Shown: positions 50,641 through 63,977 of the stretch, piece after piece
Layout: each line of letters starts with the position of its first letter
Position numbering within the stretch: the stretch's first letter is position 1
Source: Nocardioides perillae
GTDB taxonomy: Bacteria; Actinomycetota; Actinomycetes; Propionibacteriales; Nocardioidaceae
Length of the DNA: 64,000 bases
Assembly: GCF_013409425.1 (NCBI RefSeq)
Contig: NZ_JACCAC010000001.1
Span: 1-64,000 of the forward strand
Reading direction: 5' to 3'
Position numbers and translations under genes: made by a program
Notes under the pieces: generated by a model
What the model saw: the letters and a program-made list of their open reading frames with translations, nothing else
What the model was told of the DNA's origin: nothing
Database searches by the model: none

Positions 50641-52181
50641 TCGGCCCCTTCCCCGGTCGTGCCGGAGACGTCAGCGGCGGGGACGACCGGGGGGTCGTCG
50701 CTCACACCGACCTGCTGCAACGAGGTCTCGACGCTCGGGTTGATCACGTCGAGGAGCGGCATCGGGTAGAAGCCGAAGAACACCAGCGCCACCACCACCG
50801 GCGCCATCGCGGCGACCTCGCGGCGGTCGAGGTCGGGCATCGCGAGCACCTCCGGCGACGTCGGCCCGGTCATCGTGCGCTGGTACATCCACAGCACGTA
50901 GATCGCGGCCAGCGCGATGCCCGTGACGGCCACCGCCCCGACGTACGCCGCGTAGTCGAACGCCGCGACCAGCACCAGGAACTCGCTGACGAAGGTCGAC
51001 AGGCCCGGCAGGCCGAGGGTCGCGAGGCCCGAGACCAGCAGCAGCCCGGCCAGCACGGGGGCGGCCTTCTCGGCGCCGGAGGTCGCGCGGATCGAGGCGG
51101 TGTGCCGGCGGCGGATGAGGTAGCCCGCCACGAGGAAGAGCCCGGCGGTCGCGAGACCGTGGTTGACCATGTAGAGGATCGAGCCGCTCTGCCCCTGCGT
51201 GGTGAAGACGAAGATGCCGAGCACGATGAAGCCGAAGTGCGACAGCGAGGTCAGGCCGACCAGGCGCAGCATGTCGTCCTGACCGATCGCCACCAGCGCG
51301 CCGTAGACGATGCTGACGAGCGCCAGGGTCACCACCACGGGCGTCGCCCACTGCGAGGCCTCGGGGAAGATCCCGAGGCAGAAGCGGATCATGCCGTAGG
51401 TGCCGATCTTGTCCAGGACGCACACCAGCAGCACGCTCGTGCCGGGCGTCGCCGCCTGCGTCGTGTCGGCCAGCCAGGTGTGGAAGGGGAAGAGCGGCGC
51501 CTTGACCGCGAAGGCGAAGAAGAAGCCCAGGAAGAGCCAGCGGCCCTCCCACAGCCCGAGCTCGAGCCCGGCGAGGTCGGCGACGAGGTAGGACGGGGCG
51601 CCGGCGTCGGCGGAGGCAACGTAGAGGCCGATGACGCTGGCCAGCATCACCAGGCCGCCGAGCAGCATGTAGATGAGGAACTTGACCGCGGCGCGGCCGC
51701 GTCCGACTCCGCCGAAGCCGCCGACGAGGAAGTACGCCGGCAGCAGCGTGGCCTCGAAGGCGACGTAGAAGAGGAAGACGTCGGTGGCCGTGAACACCGC
51801 GACCGCGGCCGCCTCGAGCGCGAGCACCCAGGCGAAGAACGCCTTGGTGTTGCGCAGGTCCGCGTCGGGCCACGAGGCCGCGACGACGACCGGCACCAGG
51901 AAGGTGGTGAGCAGCACCATGACGAGGCCGAGACCGTCGACGCCGAGCGCGTAGTGCGCCCCGAGGGCCTCGATCCACAGGTGGTCCTCGGTGAACTGCA
52001 TGCCGGCGCCCACGTCGTACTGCGCCCAGACGAGCAGGGCGCCGACGAAGGTGAGGCCGGAGAAGCCGAGCGCCGACACCTTGGCCAGCGCCGCTCCCGG
52101 CGGGGAGGGCAGCGCAGCGGTGACCACGGCCCCGACGAGCGGGACCAGGATCAGGGCGGTGAGCCACGGGAAGTCGTTCAT
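50637..52181 (-). CDS. nuoM: NADH dehydrogenase I subunit M
   Basis: Antiporter-like subunit, 514 aa, about 14 hydrophobic segments. The FAVKAPLFPFHTWLADTT motif (conserved Lys and His) and LVGLTSLSHFGFI are typical. The ATG at 52181 has a GAGGGG RBS. The C-terminal 40 residues are cytoplasmic and acidic. Confidence 0.96.
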   Translation of the reverse strand: MNDFPWLTALILVPLVGAVVTAALPSPPGAALAKVSALGFSGLTFVGALLVWAQYDVGAGMQFTEDHLWIEALGAHYALGVDGLGLVMVLLTTFLVPVVVAASWPDADLRNTKAFFAWVLALEAAAVAVFTATDVFLFYVAFEATLLPAYFLVGGFGGVGRGRAAVKFLIYMLLGGLVMLASVIGLYVASADAGAPSYLVADLAGLELGLWEGRWLFLGFFFAFAVKAPLFPFHTWLADTTQAATPGTSVLLVCVLDKIGTYGMIRFCLGIFPEASQWATPVVVTLALVSIVYGALVAIGQDDMLRLVGLTSLSHFGFIVLGIFVFTTQGQSGSILYMVNHGLATAGLFLVAGYLIRRRHTASIRATSGAEKAAPVLAGLLLVSGLATLGLPGLSTFVSEFLVLVAAFDYAAYVGAVAVTGIALAAIYVLWMYQRTMTGPTSPEVLAMPDLDRREVAAMAPVVVALVFFGFYPMPLLDVINPSVETSLQQVGVSDDPPVVPAADVSGTTGEGAE

Positions 52182-52254
52182 CGGTCCCCTCGGGCAGCAG
52201 GGTCGGGACGCACGCCCGAGGGCGTCGTCGTGGTGGTCGAGAGGCGGGCGGCGC

Positions 52255-54228
52255 TCATCGCAGCTGCACCGCCAGGAGCGCGACGACGAGGACGAGCGCG
52301 CCGGCGAAGAGCGAGAGCGCGTAGCTGCGGACGAAGCCGGTCTGCACCCGGCGCAGGACGCCGGAGAGGCCGCCGAGGGCGAGCGAGCCGTTCTCGACGA
52401 CGCCGTCGACGCCGGCGCGGTCGAAGCGGGCGAGGCCGCGCACGAGCACGCCGCCGGGCCGCACCACCACGGCGTCGTTGAGGTCGTCGCCGAAGAGGTC
52501 GCGGCGCGCGGCGCGGGTCGCGAAGGAGACGTCCTGCGGGGCCTCGCGCGGCACGTCGCGCTTGCCGACGAGGAACCACGCGGTGGCCACGCCGGCGGCG
52601 ACCACGAGCGTCACCAGGACCGACACCGCGATCGGGGGCAGCGCGAACTCGTGGGCCTCGCCCTTGCCGACCACCGGCTCGAGCCAGCCCTTGATCCAGT
52701 CGCCCAGGATGAGCACGCCGCCGAGCACCGACAGCGCGGCCAGCACCACCAGCGGCACGGTCATGACCGACGGCGACTCGTGGGGGTGCGCGTCGTCGCG
52801 CCAGCGCTTCTCGGTGAAGAAGGTCAGCAGCATCAGCCGGGTCATGTAGAAGGCGGTGATGCCCGCGCCGAGCAGTGCGAGCAGGCCCACCAGGAGGTTC
52901 TCGGCGAGCGCGGTCTCGATGATGCGGTCCTTCGACCAGAAGCCCGAGAAGCCCGGGAAGCCGATGATCGCGAGGTAGCCCATCGCGAACGTCAAGAAGG
53001 TGACGGGCACGGCCTGGCGCAGCGCGCCGTAGCGGCGCATGTCGACCTCGTCGTCCATCGCGTGCATCACCGACCCGGCGCCCAGGAACATGTTGGCCTT
53101 GAAGAAGCCGTGGGTGATGAGGTGGAAGATCGCGTAGGCGTAGCCCGCGGCGCCGAGGCCGGCGGCGAGCATCATGTAGCCGATCTGGCTCATGGTGGAG
53201 CCGGCCAGCGCCTTCTTGACGTCGTCCTTGGCGCAGCCGATGACCGCGCCCCACAGCAGCGTGACCGTGGCGACCACGACCACCGTGGTCTGGGCGACCT
53301 CGGCCTGCTCGAAGACGAAGTTGGAGCGCACGACGAGGTAGACGCCGGCGGTGACCATGGTGGCGGCGTGGATCAGCGCGGAGACCGGGGTCGGGCCCTC
53401 CATCGCGTCGAGCAGCCACGCCTGCAGCGGGACCTGGGCGGACTTGCCGCAGGCGCCGAGCAGCAGCAGCAGGCCGATCGCGTTCATCGTGGCCGACGAG
53501 GCCTCCGGCGCCGCGGCGCTGACCCCGGCGAAGGAGCTGGTGCCGAAGGTGACGAACATCAGCATGATCGCCAGCGAGAGGCCCATGTCGCCGACGCGGT
53601 TGATCACGAAGGCCTTCTTGGCGGCGGCCGCCGCGGACGGCTTGTGCTGCCAGAAGCCGATGAGCAGGTAGGACGCCAGGCCGACGCCCTCCCAGCCCAG
53701 GAAGATGCCGAGGTAGTCGCCGGCGAGGACCAGCACGAGCATCGCGGCGACGAAGAGGTTGAGGTAGCCGAAGAACCGGCGCCGGCGCGGGTCGTGCGCC
53801 ATGTAGCCGATCGAGTAGACGTGGATCAGCGTGCTGACGCCGGTGATCAGCAGCACGAAGAGCGAGCTCAGCGGGTCGAGCAGGAGGTCCATGCCGACGC
53901 GGAAGTCGCCGGTCTCGATCCAGGTGAAGAGGGTGCGGCCGACCTGGCGCTCGCCCTCGTCGCGCCCGAGGAGCGCGAGGAACTGCAGCACGCCCAGCAC
54001 GAAGGAGCCCGCGACGGTGGCCGTGCCGAGCAGGTGGCCCAGGCGGTCGGTCACGGGGCGCGCCACGGCGGGCCCGACGACCAGCAGCAGCAGCGCACCG
54101 GCCAGCGGCAGCGCGATGACCAGCCACACCAGCGACAGCACGCCGTCGGCGCTCACCGGCGAGACCACCGGCACGGTCACGGACTCCTCGGCGGCGCGCA
54201 GCACACCCGAGGTCAGGAGGTTCGGCAC
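52255..54228 (-). CDS. nuoL: NADH dehydrogenase I subunit L
   Basis: The largest antiporter-like subunit, 657 aa, carrying the long lateral helix in complex I. Motifs include [54 protein letters not shown] and [15 protein letters not shown]. The 73 bases between it and nuoM contain no RBS for another gene. The start is a GTG at 54228, ten bases after nuoK ends. Confidence 0.97.
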   Translation of the reverse strand: MPNLLTSGVLRAAEESVTVPVVSPVSADGVLSLVWLVIALPLAGALLLLVVGPAVARPVTDRLGHLLGTATVAGSFVLGVLQFLALLGRDEGERQVGRTLFTWIETGDFRVGMDLLLDPLSSLFVLLITGVSTLIHVYSIGYMAHDPRRRRFFGYLNLFVAAMLVLVLAGDYLGIFLGWEGVGLASYLLIGFWQHKPSAAAAAKKAFVINRVGDMGLSLAIMLMFVTFGTSSFAGVSAAAPEASSATMNAIGLLLLLGACGKSAQVPLQAWLLDAMEGPTPVSALIHAATMVTAGVYLVVRSNFVFEQAEVAQTTVVVVATVTLLWGAVIGCAKDDVKKALAGSTMSQIGYMMLAAGLGAAGYAYAIFHLITHGFFKANMFLGAGSVMHAMDDEVDMRRYGALRQAVPVTFLTFAMGYLAIIGFPGFSGFWSKDRIIETALAENLLVGLLALLGAGITAFYMTRLMLLTFFTEKRWRDDAHPHESPSVMTVPLVVLAALSVLGGVLILGDWIKGWLEPVVGKGEAHEFALPPIAVSVLVTLVVAAGVATAWFLVGKRDVPREAPQDVSFATRAARRDLFGDDLNDAVVVRPGGVLVRGLARFDRAGVDGVVENGSLALGGLSGVLRRVQTGFVRSYALSLFAGALVLVVALLAVQLR

Positions 54229-54238
54229 GTTCGTCCCC

Positions 54239-54535
54239 TCAGTACTTCAGCAGGCTCGCGTCGTCGACCGAGGCCGAGCGACGGGCGCGGAAGATGGTCA
54301 TGATGATCGCGAGCCCGACGACGACCTCGGCCGCGGCGACGACCATGACGAAGAAGGCCGCGACCTGCCCGTCGAGGTTGCCGTGCTGCTTGGCGAAGGT
54401 CACCAGCGCGAGGTTGGAGGCGTTGAGCATCAGCTCGACGCACATGAAGACCACGATCGCGTTGCGCCGGGTGAGCACCCCGACGCAGCCGATCGTGAAC
54501 AGGATCGCCGACAGCACGACGTACGGCGTGAGCAT
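54239..54535 (-). CDS. nuoK: NADH dehydrogenase I subunit K
   Basis: Small membrane subunit, 98 aa with three transmembrane helices. It has [26 protein letters not shown], including the conserved Glu of the proton channel, and a second conserved Glu in [14 protein letters not shown]. The ATG overlaps the nuoJ stop by one base (TGATG). Confidence 0.96.
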   Translation of the reverse strand: MLTPYVVLSAILFTIGCVGVLTRRNAIVVFMCVELMLNASNLALVTFAKQHGNLDGQVAAFFVMVVAAAEVVVGLAIIMTIFRARRSASVDDASLLKY

Positions 54536-55386
54536 CAGCGCTCCTCCTCCCCTGCGCGCGGCGCGCCGTCGTGCTCGGTGGTGGTGCCGGCGGTGGCCTG
54601 CGCGCCTCCCGGCGAGGTCTCGCCCGACAGCGCGGGGTCCTGGCCGAGCTGGCGGCGGACCTCGGTGACGTCGTCGGCGAAGGCCGGGGCGCTGCGCACC
54701 GTGCCGCGCGCGGTGAGCACCCGCGGGACGGAGTCCTCGGCCGGCGTGCCGTCGGGCAGCAGCGCCGGGGTGTCGACCGCGTTGTGGCGCGCGTAGACGC
54801 CCGGCGAGGGCAGCGGGCCGAGCGGCTTGCCGGTCTCGGACCAGTCGCGCACCCGCTGGGCGGCGCGGTCGGCCTGGGTGGCGCGCGGGCTGAGCCGCTC
54901 GCGGTGCGTCAGCACCATCGCGCCGACCGCGGCGGTGATGAGCAGCGCGCTGGTGGTCTCGAAGGCGAAGACGTAGCGCGAGAACAGCACGTTGGCGAGC
55001 GCCTCGATGTTGCCGCCCTCGTTGGCGGCCTCGAGCCCGACGGCGGTGCCGAGCGTGACCTGGCCGAGGCCGACGAGCACCACGACGGCGAAGAGCACGC
55101 CGACGACTCCGGCGAGCACGCGCTGGCCCCGGATGGTCTCGACGACCGAGTCGGAGGCGTCGACGCCGACGAGCATGAGCACGAAGAGGAAGAGCATGAG
55201 GATCGCGCCGGTGTAGACGATGATCTGCACCGCGAAGAGGAACGGCGCCTCGAGCGCGAGGTAGAGCAGCGCCATGCTGATCATCACGACGGCGAGCAGC
55301 AGCGCGGCGTGCACCGCCTTGCGCACCACGAGCAGCCCGAGCGCCGCGAGCACCATGATCGGCGCGAGGATCCAGAAGGCGGTCAC
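54535..55386 (-). CDS. nuoJ: NADH dehydrogenase I subunit J
   Basis: Membrane subunit, 283 aa with five transmembrane helices in the first 170 residues ([34 protein letters not shown]). The last 100 residues are a hydrophilic, Pro/Arg-rich extension typical of actinobacterial NuoJ but not of the E. coli one. The GTG start overlaps the nuoI stop by four bases. Confidence 0.93.
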   Translation of the reverse strand: MTAFWILAPIMVLAALGLLVVRKAVHAALLLAVVMISMALLYLALEAPFLFAVQIIVYTGAILMLFLFVLMLVGVDASDSVVETIRGQRVLAGVVGVLFAVVVLVGLGQVTLGTAVGLEAANEGGNIEALANVLFSRYVFAFETTSALLITAAVGAMVLTHRERLSPRATQADRAAQRVRDWSETGKPLGPLPSPGVYARHNAVDTPALLPDGTPAEDSVPRVLTARGTVRSAPAFADDVTEVRRQLGQDPALSGETSPGGAQATAGTTTEHDGAPRAGEEER

Positions 55387-55946
55387 CGCGGCGCCCCCTG
55401 ACCGTCAGCGGGAGCACCCTCGGCGGGCCGCGCGGAGAACGTGCCGCGGTAGTAGTCGCCCTCGTCGTCGCCGAGCCGCATCGGGTGCGGCGGCTGCTCC
55501 ATGCCCGGCAGCAGCGGGGCCAGCAGCTCGTTCTTCGTGTAGATGAGGTCGGCGCGGTTGTCGTCGGCCAGCTCGTACTCGTTGGTCATCGTGAGCGCGC
55601 GCGTCGGGCAGGCCTCGATGCACAGCCCGCACAGGATGCAGCGCAGGTAGTTGATCTGGTAGACGCGGCCGTAGCGCTCGCCGGGGCTGAAGCGCTCGTC
55701 CTCGCTGTTGTCGCCGCCCTCGACGTAGATCGCGTCGGCGGGGCAGGCCCACGCGCACAGCTCGCAGCCGATGCACTTCTCGAGCCCGTCGGGCCAGCGG
55801 TTGAGCTGGTGGCGGCCGTGGAAGCGCGGCGCGGTCGGCTGCTTGTCGAAGGGGTACTGCTCGGTGACGACCTTGCGGAACATCGTCCGGAAGGTGACCC
55901 CGAACCCGGCGACCGGGTCGAGGAACTGCTCCTTGAGCGTGGCCAT
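55383..55946 (-). CDS. nuoI: NADH dehydrogenase I subunit I
   Basis: Ferredoxin-like subunit of the peripheral arm, 187 aa, with two 4Fe-4S motifs: Cys58/61/64/68 ([12 protein letters not shown]) and Cys103/106/109/113 ([12 protein letters not shown]). They transfer electrons towards the quinone site. The ATG overlaps the nuoH stop by one base. The C-terminus is Pro/Ala-rich. Confidence 0.97.
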   Translation of the reverse strand: MATLKEQFLDPVAGFGVTFRTMFRKVVTEQYPFDKQPTAPRFHGRHQLNRWPDGLEKCIGCELCAWACPADAIYVEGGDNSEDERFSPGERYGRVYQINYLRCILCGLCIEACPTRALTMTNEYELADDNRADLIYTKNELLAPLLPGMEQPPHPMRLGDDEGDYYRGTFSARPAEGAPADGQGAPR

Positions 55947-57274
55947 CAGCTCTCCTCCTGCGTGCGCGGAGCGGTGGTCGTGGTGGTCGCCGTGCCGCCC
56001 ACGTGCGGCTCGTCGAAGCGCAGCGGGGCGGCGGCGCCGCGGACCGGACCGCCGGCGGGCATGGGCGGGGTGGGGAAACCGCCGGGGCGCGGGGCCAGGG
56101 CGGCCTCGCGCTCCGACGCCTCGGCCTCCTCGTCGTCGCCGGAGTCGCCGACGAAGAACAGGCCCAGGAAGACGATCGCGAGCGCGCCGATGCCGACCAG
56201 GAGGTACTGCCGGTCGATGCCGCCCTCCAGCGAGACGGCGCGGATGGTCGCGACGGCCACGATCCAGCCGAGCGAGAGCGGGATCAGCACCTTCCAGCCG
56301 AGCGCCATGAACTGGTCGTAGCGCAGTCGCGGTAGGGACCCACGCAGCCAGATGAAGAAGAAGATGAACAGCAGCACCTTGCCGAAGAACCACAGCAGCG
56401 GCCAGTAGCCCTCGTTGGCGCCCTCCCACACCTGCGCGATGCCGAAGGGCGCGCGCCAGCCTCCGAGGAAGAGCGTCGTGGCGAGCGCGGAGACGGTGGC
56501 CATGTTGACGTACTCGCCGAGGAAGAACAGCGCGAACTTCAGCGAGGAGTACTCGGTGTGGAAGCCGCCGACGAGCTCGCCCTCGGCCTCGGGCAGGTCG
56601 AAGGGCGCGCGGTTGACCTCGCCGACCATCGAGATGACGTAGATGACGAAGCTCGGCAGCAGGATCACGCCGAACCAGAACTCCTCCTGCGCGGCGACGA
56701 TCTGCGAGGTCGACATCGACCCCGCGTAGAGGAACACCGCGACGAGCGCCAGGCCCATCGCGACCTCGTAGGAGATCATCTGGGCGCTCGAGCGCAGCCC
56801 GCCCAGCAGGGAGTACGTCGAGCCCGACGCCCAGCCGCCGAGGACGATGCCGTAGATGCCGATCGAGGCGATGGCCATGACGAAGAGCACCGCCACGGGC
56901 ATGTCGGTCAGCTGCAGCGGCGTGACCACGTCGGTGAACGGGATCTCGACCTCGGGGCCGAAGGGGATCACCGAGAAGGTGATGAAGGCCGGCACCACCG
57001 TGATCACGGGCGCCAGCACGAAGACCACCTTGTCGGCGGCCTTCGGGATGATGTCTTCCTTGAGCGCCAGCTTCACGCCGTCGGCGAGCGACTGCAGCAG
57101 GCCGAAGGGGCCGTGCACGTTGGGCCCGATGCGGTGCTGCATGCGCGCCACGACGCGCCGCTCCCACCAGATGTTGAAGAGCGTGAGCAGCACGAGCACC
57201 ACGAAGATGAGCACCGCCTTGAGCAGCACCACCCAGAGCGGGTCGCCGCCGAAGGCCGAGAGGTCGTCGCTCAC
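55946..57274 (-). CDS. nuoH: NADH dehydrogenase I subunit H
   Basis: Membrane subunit at the quinone-binding junction, 442 aa, eight hydrophobic segments. Motifs are [28 protein letters not shown] and [24 protein letters not shown]. About 65 C-terminal residues beyond the last segment are cytoplasmic, acidic and Pro/Thr-rich, an actinobacterial extension. The GTG at 57274 overlaps nuoG by four bases. Confidence 0.96.
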   Translation of the reverse strand: MSDDLSAFGGDPLWVVLLKAVLIFVVLVLLTLFNIWWERRVVARMQHRIGPNVHGPFGLLQSLADGVKLALKEDIIPKAADKVVFVLAPVITVVPAFITFSVIPFGPEVEIPFTDVVTPLQLTDMPVAVLFVMAIASIGIYGIVLGGWASGSTYSLLGGLRSSAQMISYEVAMGLALVAVFLYAGSMSTSQIVAAQEEFWFGVILLPSFVIYVISMVGEVNRAPFDLPEAEGELVGGFHTEYSSLKFALFFLGEYVNMATVSALATTLFLGGWRAPFGIAQVWEGANEGYWPLLWFFGKVLLFIFFFIWLRGSLPRLRYDQFMALGWKVLIPLSLGWIVAVATIRAVSLEGGIDRQYLLVGIGALAIVFLGLFFVGDSGDDEEAEASEREAALAPRPGGFPTPPMPAGGPVRGAAAPLRFDEPHVGGTATTTTTAPRTQEES

Positions 57275-59691
57275 GCGCTCGCTCCTGTCACCGTGACGGG
57301 GGCGCCGGGTGCGGCCACGTCGGCCCACACCCCGCGCCCGGTGGAGTTCGTCGGCAGCCAGACCACGCCGGCGGGCAGGTCGGCCGCCACGGCCGGCAGC
57401 GTCACCGAGCCGCGCTCACCGGTCACGGTGACGACGTCCCCGAGACGGGCGAGCGCGTCGGGGTGCAGCCGGGCGACGGCCGGGCGCGCGGTGGCGCGCA
57501 GGTTGGCGTCGCCGTCCTGCAGGCTGCCGAGGTCGAGCATCTGCTTCCACGTGGCCAGGCGGTAGGAGCCCGCCACCGACGTGGGCGAGCCGGCCAGCGG
57601 GGCCGCCGCGACCGCCGGGGCCGCGGGCCGCTCGCCGTCCCACGGACCGAGCTGCTCCATCTCGGCGCGGGCCTCGGCGACCGTGCGGAAGCCCAGCGGA
57701 CGGCCGAGCTCGTCGGCGATGCCGGCGAGCACCCGCAGGTCGGGCAGCACGCCGGGCACCTGCAGCACCGCGTCGAAGGGGCGGACGCGCCCCTCCCAGG
57801 TCACGAACGTCCCGGCCTTCTCGACCGGCGCCGCGACCGGCAGCACCACGTCGGCGGCGCGGGTGACGTCGGTCGCGCGCAGCTCGAGGCTCACCACGAA
57901 GCCCGCGGCGTCGAGGGCGGCGCGGAAGGCGGCCGGGTCGGGCAGGTCGTCGACCCCGACGCCGCCGACGACCAGCGCTCCCAGCCGGCCCTCGAGCACC
58001 GCGGCGACCATCGCGTCGAGGTCGCGGCCCGGCTGCTCCGGCAGCGAGTCGGCGCCCCAGGCGGTGGCGACGTCGACGCGCGCGGCGGCGTCGGCGACCG
58101 GACGACCTCCGGGCAGCAGCGTAGGCAGGCAGCCGGCCTCGACCGCGCCGCGGTCACCGGCACGGCGCGGCACCCAGGCCAGCCGGGCGCCGGACTTCGC
58201 AGCCAGCTCAGCAGCGGCCGAGAGGGCCCCGGGCACCGTCGCGAGCCGCTCGCCGACGAGCACGACCGCGCGTTGGTCGAGCCCGTGCTCGGCGTGGCCG
58301 AGCAGGCTGCGCAGGGCCTCGGGCTCCTCACCGGGGACCGTCGGCACCAGCGTGGCGCCGAGCTTGCGCGTGCCTGGCGAGGTGTACGGCGCGAGCGTGA
58401 CGACGCGGGTCGCGGGGCGCTGCCGGGTGGCCTTGCGCAGCCGCAGGAAGAGCGTGCCGGCCTCGTCCTCGGGCTCGAGCCCCGCGAGGACGACCACGGA
58501 GGCGGCCTCGAGGTCGGCGTACGTCACGCCGCCGTGGCCGGGACCCGTGAGCGCGACGTGGGCGGCCAGGAAGTCGGCCTCCTCGGCGCTGTGCGGCCGC
58601 GCGCGGAAGTCGACGTCGTGGGTGCCGAGCGCGACGCGGGCGAACTTCGACCAGGCGTAGGCGTCCTCGGCGGTCACACGACCGCCCGGCAGCACCCCGA
58701 CCCCGCCGGCTGCGGCGAGGCCGCGAGCGGCGACCGCGAGGGCCTCGGGCCACGACGCCGGGCGGTGCTCGCCGGTCGCCTCGTCGCGCACCAGCGGGTG
58801 GCGCAGGCGGTCGTCGGCCCGGACGTAGTGGAAGGCGAAGCGGTCCTTGTCGGTGATCCACTCCTCGTTGACCTCGGGGTCGTCGCCGGCGAGGCGGCGC
58901 ACGACCTTGCCGCGGCGGTGGTCGACGCGGATGGCGGCGCCGCAGGCGTCGTGCTCGGCGACCGAGGGCGAGGAGACCAGGTCGAAGGGCCGCGAGCGGA
59001 AGCGGTACTCGGCGGAGGTCAGTGCGCCGACCGGGCAGATCTGGATGGTGTTGCCCGAGAAGTAGGACTCGAACGGCTCCTTCTCGTAGATGCCCACCTG
59101 CTGGAGCGCTCCGCGCTCGACGAGCGCGATGAAGGGGTCGCCCGCGATCTGCTCCGAGAAGCGGGTGCAGCGCGCGCACAGCACGCAGCGCTCGCGGTCG
59201 AGCAGCACCTGGGCCGAGATGTTGATGGGCTTGGGGTAGGTGCGCTTGACGCCGCCGCTCTCGGCGAACCGCGACTCCGCGCGCCCGTTGCTCATCGCCT
59301 GGTTCTGCAGCGGGCACTCGCCGCCCTTGTCGCACACCGGGCAGTCGAGCGGGTGGTTGATGAGCAGCAGCTCCATCACGCCCTGCTGCGCCTTGTCGGC
59401 GACCGGGCTGGTGGCCTGGGTGTGCACGACCATGCCGTCGGCGACCTGCAGCGTGCACGAGGCCTGCGGCTTCGGGATCGGGCGGCCGTTGCCGGCGTCG
59501 GGCACGTCGACGAGGCACTGGCGGCACGCGCCGACGGGCTCGAGGAGCGGGTGGTCGCAGAAGCGTGGCACCTGCACCCCCACCTGCTCGGCGGCGCGGA
59601 TGACGAGGGTGTCCTTCGGGACGCTGACCTCGACGCCGTCGATGGTGAGGGTGACGAGGTCCTGCTGGACCCGGTCGGGGGTGGTGGTCAT
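57271..59691 (-). CDS. nuoG: NADH dehydrogenase I subunit G
   Basis: The largest peripheral-arm subunit, 806 aa. The N-terminal 2Fe-2S motif is [15 protein letters not shown] with ASC; then [13 protein letters not shown] with 4Fe-4S ligands, and [16 protein letters not shown]. The rest is a molybdopterin-oxidoreductase-like domain without a cofactor, as is usual. It overlaps nuoF by four bases and its start ATG is at 59691. Confidence 0.97.
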   Translation of the reverse strand: MTTTPDRVQQDLVTLTIDGVEVSVPKDTLVIRAAEQVGVQVPRFCDHPLLEPVGACRQCLVDVPDAGNGRPIPKPQASCTLQVADGMVVHTQATSPVADKAQQGVMELLLINHPLDCPVCDKGGECPLQNQAMSNGRAESRFAESGGVKRTYPKPINISAQVLLDRERCVLCARCTRFSEQIAGDPFIALVERGALQQVGIYEKEPFESYFSGNTIQICPVGALTSAEYRFRSRPFDLVSSPSVAEHDACGAAIRVDHRRGKVVRRLAGDDPEVNEEWITDKDRFAFHYVRADDRLRHPLVRDEATGEHRPASWPEALAVAARGLAAAGGVGVLPGGRVTAEDAYAWSKFARVALGTHDVDFRARPHSAEEADFLAAHVALTGPGHGGVTYADLEAASVVVLAGLEPEDEAGTLFLRLRKATRQRPATRVVTLAPYTSPGTRKLGATLVPTVPGEEPEALRSLLGHAEHGLDQRAVVLVGERLATVPGALSAAAELAAKSGARLAWVPRRAGDRGAVEAGCLPTLLPGGRPVADAAARVDVATAWGADSLPEQPGRDLDAMVAAVLEGRLGALVVGGVGVDDLPDPAAFRAALDAAGFVVSLELRATDVTRAADVVLPVAAPVEKAGTFVTWEGRVRPFDAVLQVPGVLPDLRVLAGIADELGRPLGFRTVAEARAEMEQLGPWDGERPAAPAVAAAPLAGSPTSVAGSYRLATWKQMLDLGSLQDGDANLRATARPAVARLHPDALARLGDVVTVTGERGSVTLPAVAADLPAGVVWLPTNSTGRGVWADVAAPGAPVTVTGASA

Positions 59692-60998
59692 GCGGAGGCT
59701 CCCGCGGGGGCGAAGGCGGTCGAGGCGGCCGGGTCGAAGGGGCAGCCGCCGTGGCGCAGGTGGTCGAGGAACTCCTCGCGGAAGTGCTGGATCGCCGAGG
59801 TGATGGGGCTCGTCGCACCGTCACCGAGCGCGCAGAAGGAGCGGCCGAGGATGTTGTCGCAGGTGTCGAGCAGCAGGTCGAGGTCGGCCTCGCTGCCCTC
59901 GCCCCGCTCGAGGCGGGCCAGCGTCTGCACGAGCCACCACGTGCCCTCGCGGCACGGGGTGCACTTGCCGCACGACTCGTGCTTGTAGAACTCGGTCCAG
60001 CGCAGCACCGCCCGCACGACGCAGACCGTGTCGTCGAAGACCTGCAGCGCGCGGGTGCCGAGCATGGAGCCCGCCGCGCCCACGGCCTCGTAGTCGAGCG
60101 GCACGTCGAGGTGCTCGGCGGTGAGGATCGGGGTGGAGGAGCCGCCCGGCGTCCAGAACTTCAGCTCGTGGCCGGTGCGGATGCCGCCGGCGAGGTCCAC
60201 CAGCTCGCGCAGGGTGATGCCGAGCGGGGCCTCGAACTGGCCGGGGTGGCGCACGTGCCCGGACAGCGAGTAGAGCACCATGCCCTTCGACTTCTCGGTG
60301 CCCATCGAGGCGAACCAGTCCGCGCCGTTCGCCACGATCGAGGGCACCGAGGCGATCGACTCGACGTTGTTGATCACGGTGGGGCTGGCGTACAGGCCCG
60401 CCACGGCCGGGAAGGGCGGACGCAGGCGCGGCTGGCCGCGACGGCCCTCGAGGGAGTCGAGGAGCGCGGTCTCCTCGCCGCAGATGTAGGCGCCGGCACC
60501 GGCGTGGACGACCAGGTCGAGGTCGTAGCCGGAGCCGTGGACGTCCTTGCCGAGGTGGCCGGCGAGGTAGGCCTCCTGCACGGCGCGCTGCAGGCGCCGC
60601 ACCACGTGCAGGATCTCGCCGCGCACGTAGATGAAGGCGTGGTGCGCCCGGATGGCGTAGGAGGAGATGATCACGCCCTCGATGAGGGTGTGGGGGTCCG
60701 CCATCATCAGCGGGGTGTCCTTGCAGGTGCCCGGCTCCGACTCGTCGGCGTTGACGACGAGGTACTTCGGGTTGGGGTTGTCCTGGGGGATGAAGCCCCA
60801 CTTCATGCCGGTCGGGAAGCCCGCGCCGCCGCGCCCGCGCAGGCCGGACTCCTTGACGGCCGCGATCACGTCGTCGGGGTCGGTGGCGAGCGCCTTGCGC
60901 AGCGCCTGGTAGCCGCCGCGCTCCTCGTAGGAGGCGAGGGTCCAGGACTGCTCGGCGTCCCAGCCGTCGCTGAGGACCGGGGTCAGCACGTCCGTCAC
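59688..60998 (-). CDS. nuoF: NADH dehydrogenase I subunit F
   Basis: NADH-binding, FMN- and 4Fe-4S-carrying subunit, 436 aa. NAD and FMN motifs are [16 protein letters not shown] and [19 protein letters not shown]. The C-terminal 4Fe-4S site is [13 protein letters not shown]. The GTG at 60998 overlaps the nuoE stop by four bases. Confidence 0.98.
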   Translation of the reverse strand: MTDVLTPVLSDGWDAEQSWTLASYEERGGYQALRKALATDPDDVIAAVKESGLRGRGGAGFPTGMKWGFIPQDNPNPKYLVVNADESEPGTCKDTPLMMADPHTLIEGVIISSYAIRAHHAFIYVRGEILHVVRRLQRAVQEAYLAGHLGKDVHGSGYDLDLVVHAGAGAYICGEETALLDSLEGRRGQPRLRPPFPAVAGLYASPTVINNVESIASVPSIVANGADWFASMGTEKSKGMVLYSLSGHVRHPGQFEAPLGITLRELVDLAGGIRTGHELKFWTPGGSSTPILTAEHLDVPLDYEAVGAAGSMLGTRALQVFDDTVCVVRAVLRWTEFYKHESCGKCTPCREGTWWLVQTLARLERGEGSEADLDLLLDTCDNILGRSFCALGDGATSPITSAIQHFREEFLDHLRHGGCPFDPAASTAFAPAGASA

Positions 60999-61845
60999 TT
61001 CGCGTCACCGCCCTCGTTGCCGGGGTTGTCCTCGTGCTGCACGTCGGTCGGGCTCTGCTCGACCGCCGCCTCCTGCCGGGTGTGCTCGGCCTCGGGCGCG
61101 CCCTCGGCCCCCCGCGCCGCCTCGACGGCGGCGTCGCCCGCCGACCCGCCGGGCGCCGACGGGGCGCTCCAGCCGCGCTCGCGGGCGATCCGCAGCCCGC
61201 GCAGGCTCGCCTCGCCCGCCGACGGGCCCTCGTCGGCCCGGTCGTCCGGGAAGCCGGCGAGCACCCGCTCGGCCTCGCGCCACGTGCACAGGCGGGGGCC
61301 GCGCGTGGAGCGCACCTCGCGACCGGCGCGCAGGTCGTCGACCAGCTGCACCGCGGACTCGGGCGTCTGGTCGTCCATGAACTCCCAGTTGACCATCACG
61401 ACCGGCGCGTAGTCGCACGCCGCGTTGCACTCCACGTGCTCGAGCGTGATCGCGCCGTCCTCGGTGGTCTCGTCGTTGCCGACCCCGAGGTGGTCCTTCA
61501 GCCGCTCGAAGATCGCGTCGCCGCCCATGACCGCGCACAGCGTGTTGGTGCAGACGCCGACGTGGTGCGTGCCCATCGGGCGCCGCTTGTACATCGTGTA
61601 GAAGGTCGCGACCCCGCTGACCTCGGCTGCGGAGATGCCGAGGACGTCGGCGCACGCCTCGATCCCCTCGGGGGTGACCATGCCCTGCACCGACTGCACG
61701 AGGTGCAGCATCGGCAGCAGCCCCGAGCGCGGCTGCGGGTAGCGGGCGGCGATCTCGCGCAGCTCGTCGTAGGTGGTCTGCGTCAGCGGCTCGCGCACGG
61801 CGCCGTCGACGGGACGGGCGGGCTCGTGGGTCGCGGGCGTGGTGC

Positions 61846-61849
<4 letters not shown>
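60995..61849 (-). CDS. nuoE: NADH dehydrogenase I subunit E, extended form
   Basis: The 2Fe-2S subunit, 284 aa, much longer than the usual 160-180. Cys100, Cys105, Cys141 and Cys145 ([14 protein letters not shown]) bind the cluster. After residue 175 a further 105 residues form an Ala/Glu/Pro-rich tail with no known domain. The GTG overlaps the nuoD stop by four bases. Confidence 0.95.
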
Positions 61850-63233
<1,384 letters not shown>

Positions 63234-63234
<1 letters not shown>

Positions 63235-63977
63235 CAGCTGTAGGACCTCCGCTGGTCGGGCGGCGGCACGGTGCCGCCCTTGTACTCCACAGGGATGCCG
63301 CCCAGCGGGTAGTCCTTGCGCTGGGGGTGGCCCGGCCAGTCGTCGGGCATGAGGATGCGCGTCAGCGAGGGGTGGCCGTCGAAGACGATGCCGAACATGT
63401 CCCACGTCTCCCGCTCGTGCCAGTCGGCCGCAGGGTAGGTCGAGACGATCGAGGGCACGTGCGGGTCGGCGTCGGGGCAGGAGACCTCGAGGCGCACGCG
63501 GCGGTTCCAGGTCATGGAGGCCAGGTGGTAGACGGCGTGCAGCTCCTGGCCGTGGTCGGCGGGGTAGTGCACGCCGCTGACCGAGGCGCAGAGCTCGAAG
63601 CGCAGCGCCGGGTCGTCGCGCAGCAGGCGGGCGACCACCGGGAGGTCCTCGCGGCGCACGTGCAGCGTCAGCTCGCCACGGTGCACCACGACGCGCTCGA
63701 CGGCGTGCGGCGCACCCGCCTCGGCGAGCCCCGCCTCCAGCGCGTCGGCGACGGCGTCGAACCACCCGCCGTACGGGCGCGAGGCGGGCGCGGGGTAGGT
63801 CGTCGGCGCGACCAGGCCGCCGTAGCCGGAGGTGTCGCCGGAGCCGCGGACGCCGAACATGCCGCGGCGCTCGCCGACGGCGCGGACCTCGCCCGGCCGC
63901 GCCGGGACGTTGACGGGCGACTGCTCGGGAGCGGGCTGCTCCACGGCGCGGTCGGGTCCCTCGGTGGGGGTGCTCAC
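63234..63977 (-). CDS. nuoC: NADH dehydrogenase I subunit C
   Basis: 30-kDa-type subunit, 247 aa, with the conserved [53 protein letters not shown] region broken here as [24 protein letters not shown] and [22 protein letters not shown]. An N-terminal 65-residue Pro/Gly-rich extension precedes the domain. The GTG at 63977 overlaps nuoB by four bases. Confidence 0.95.
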
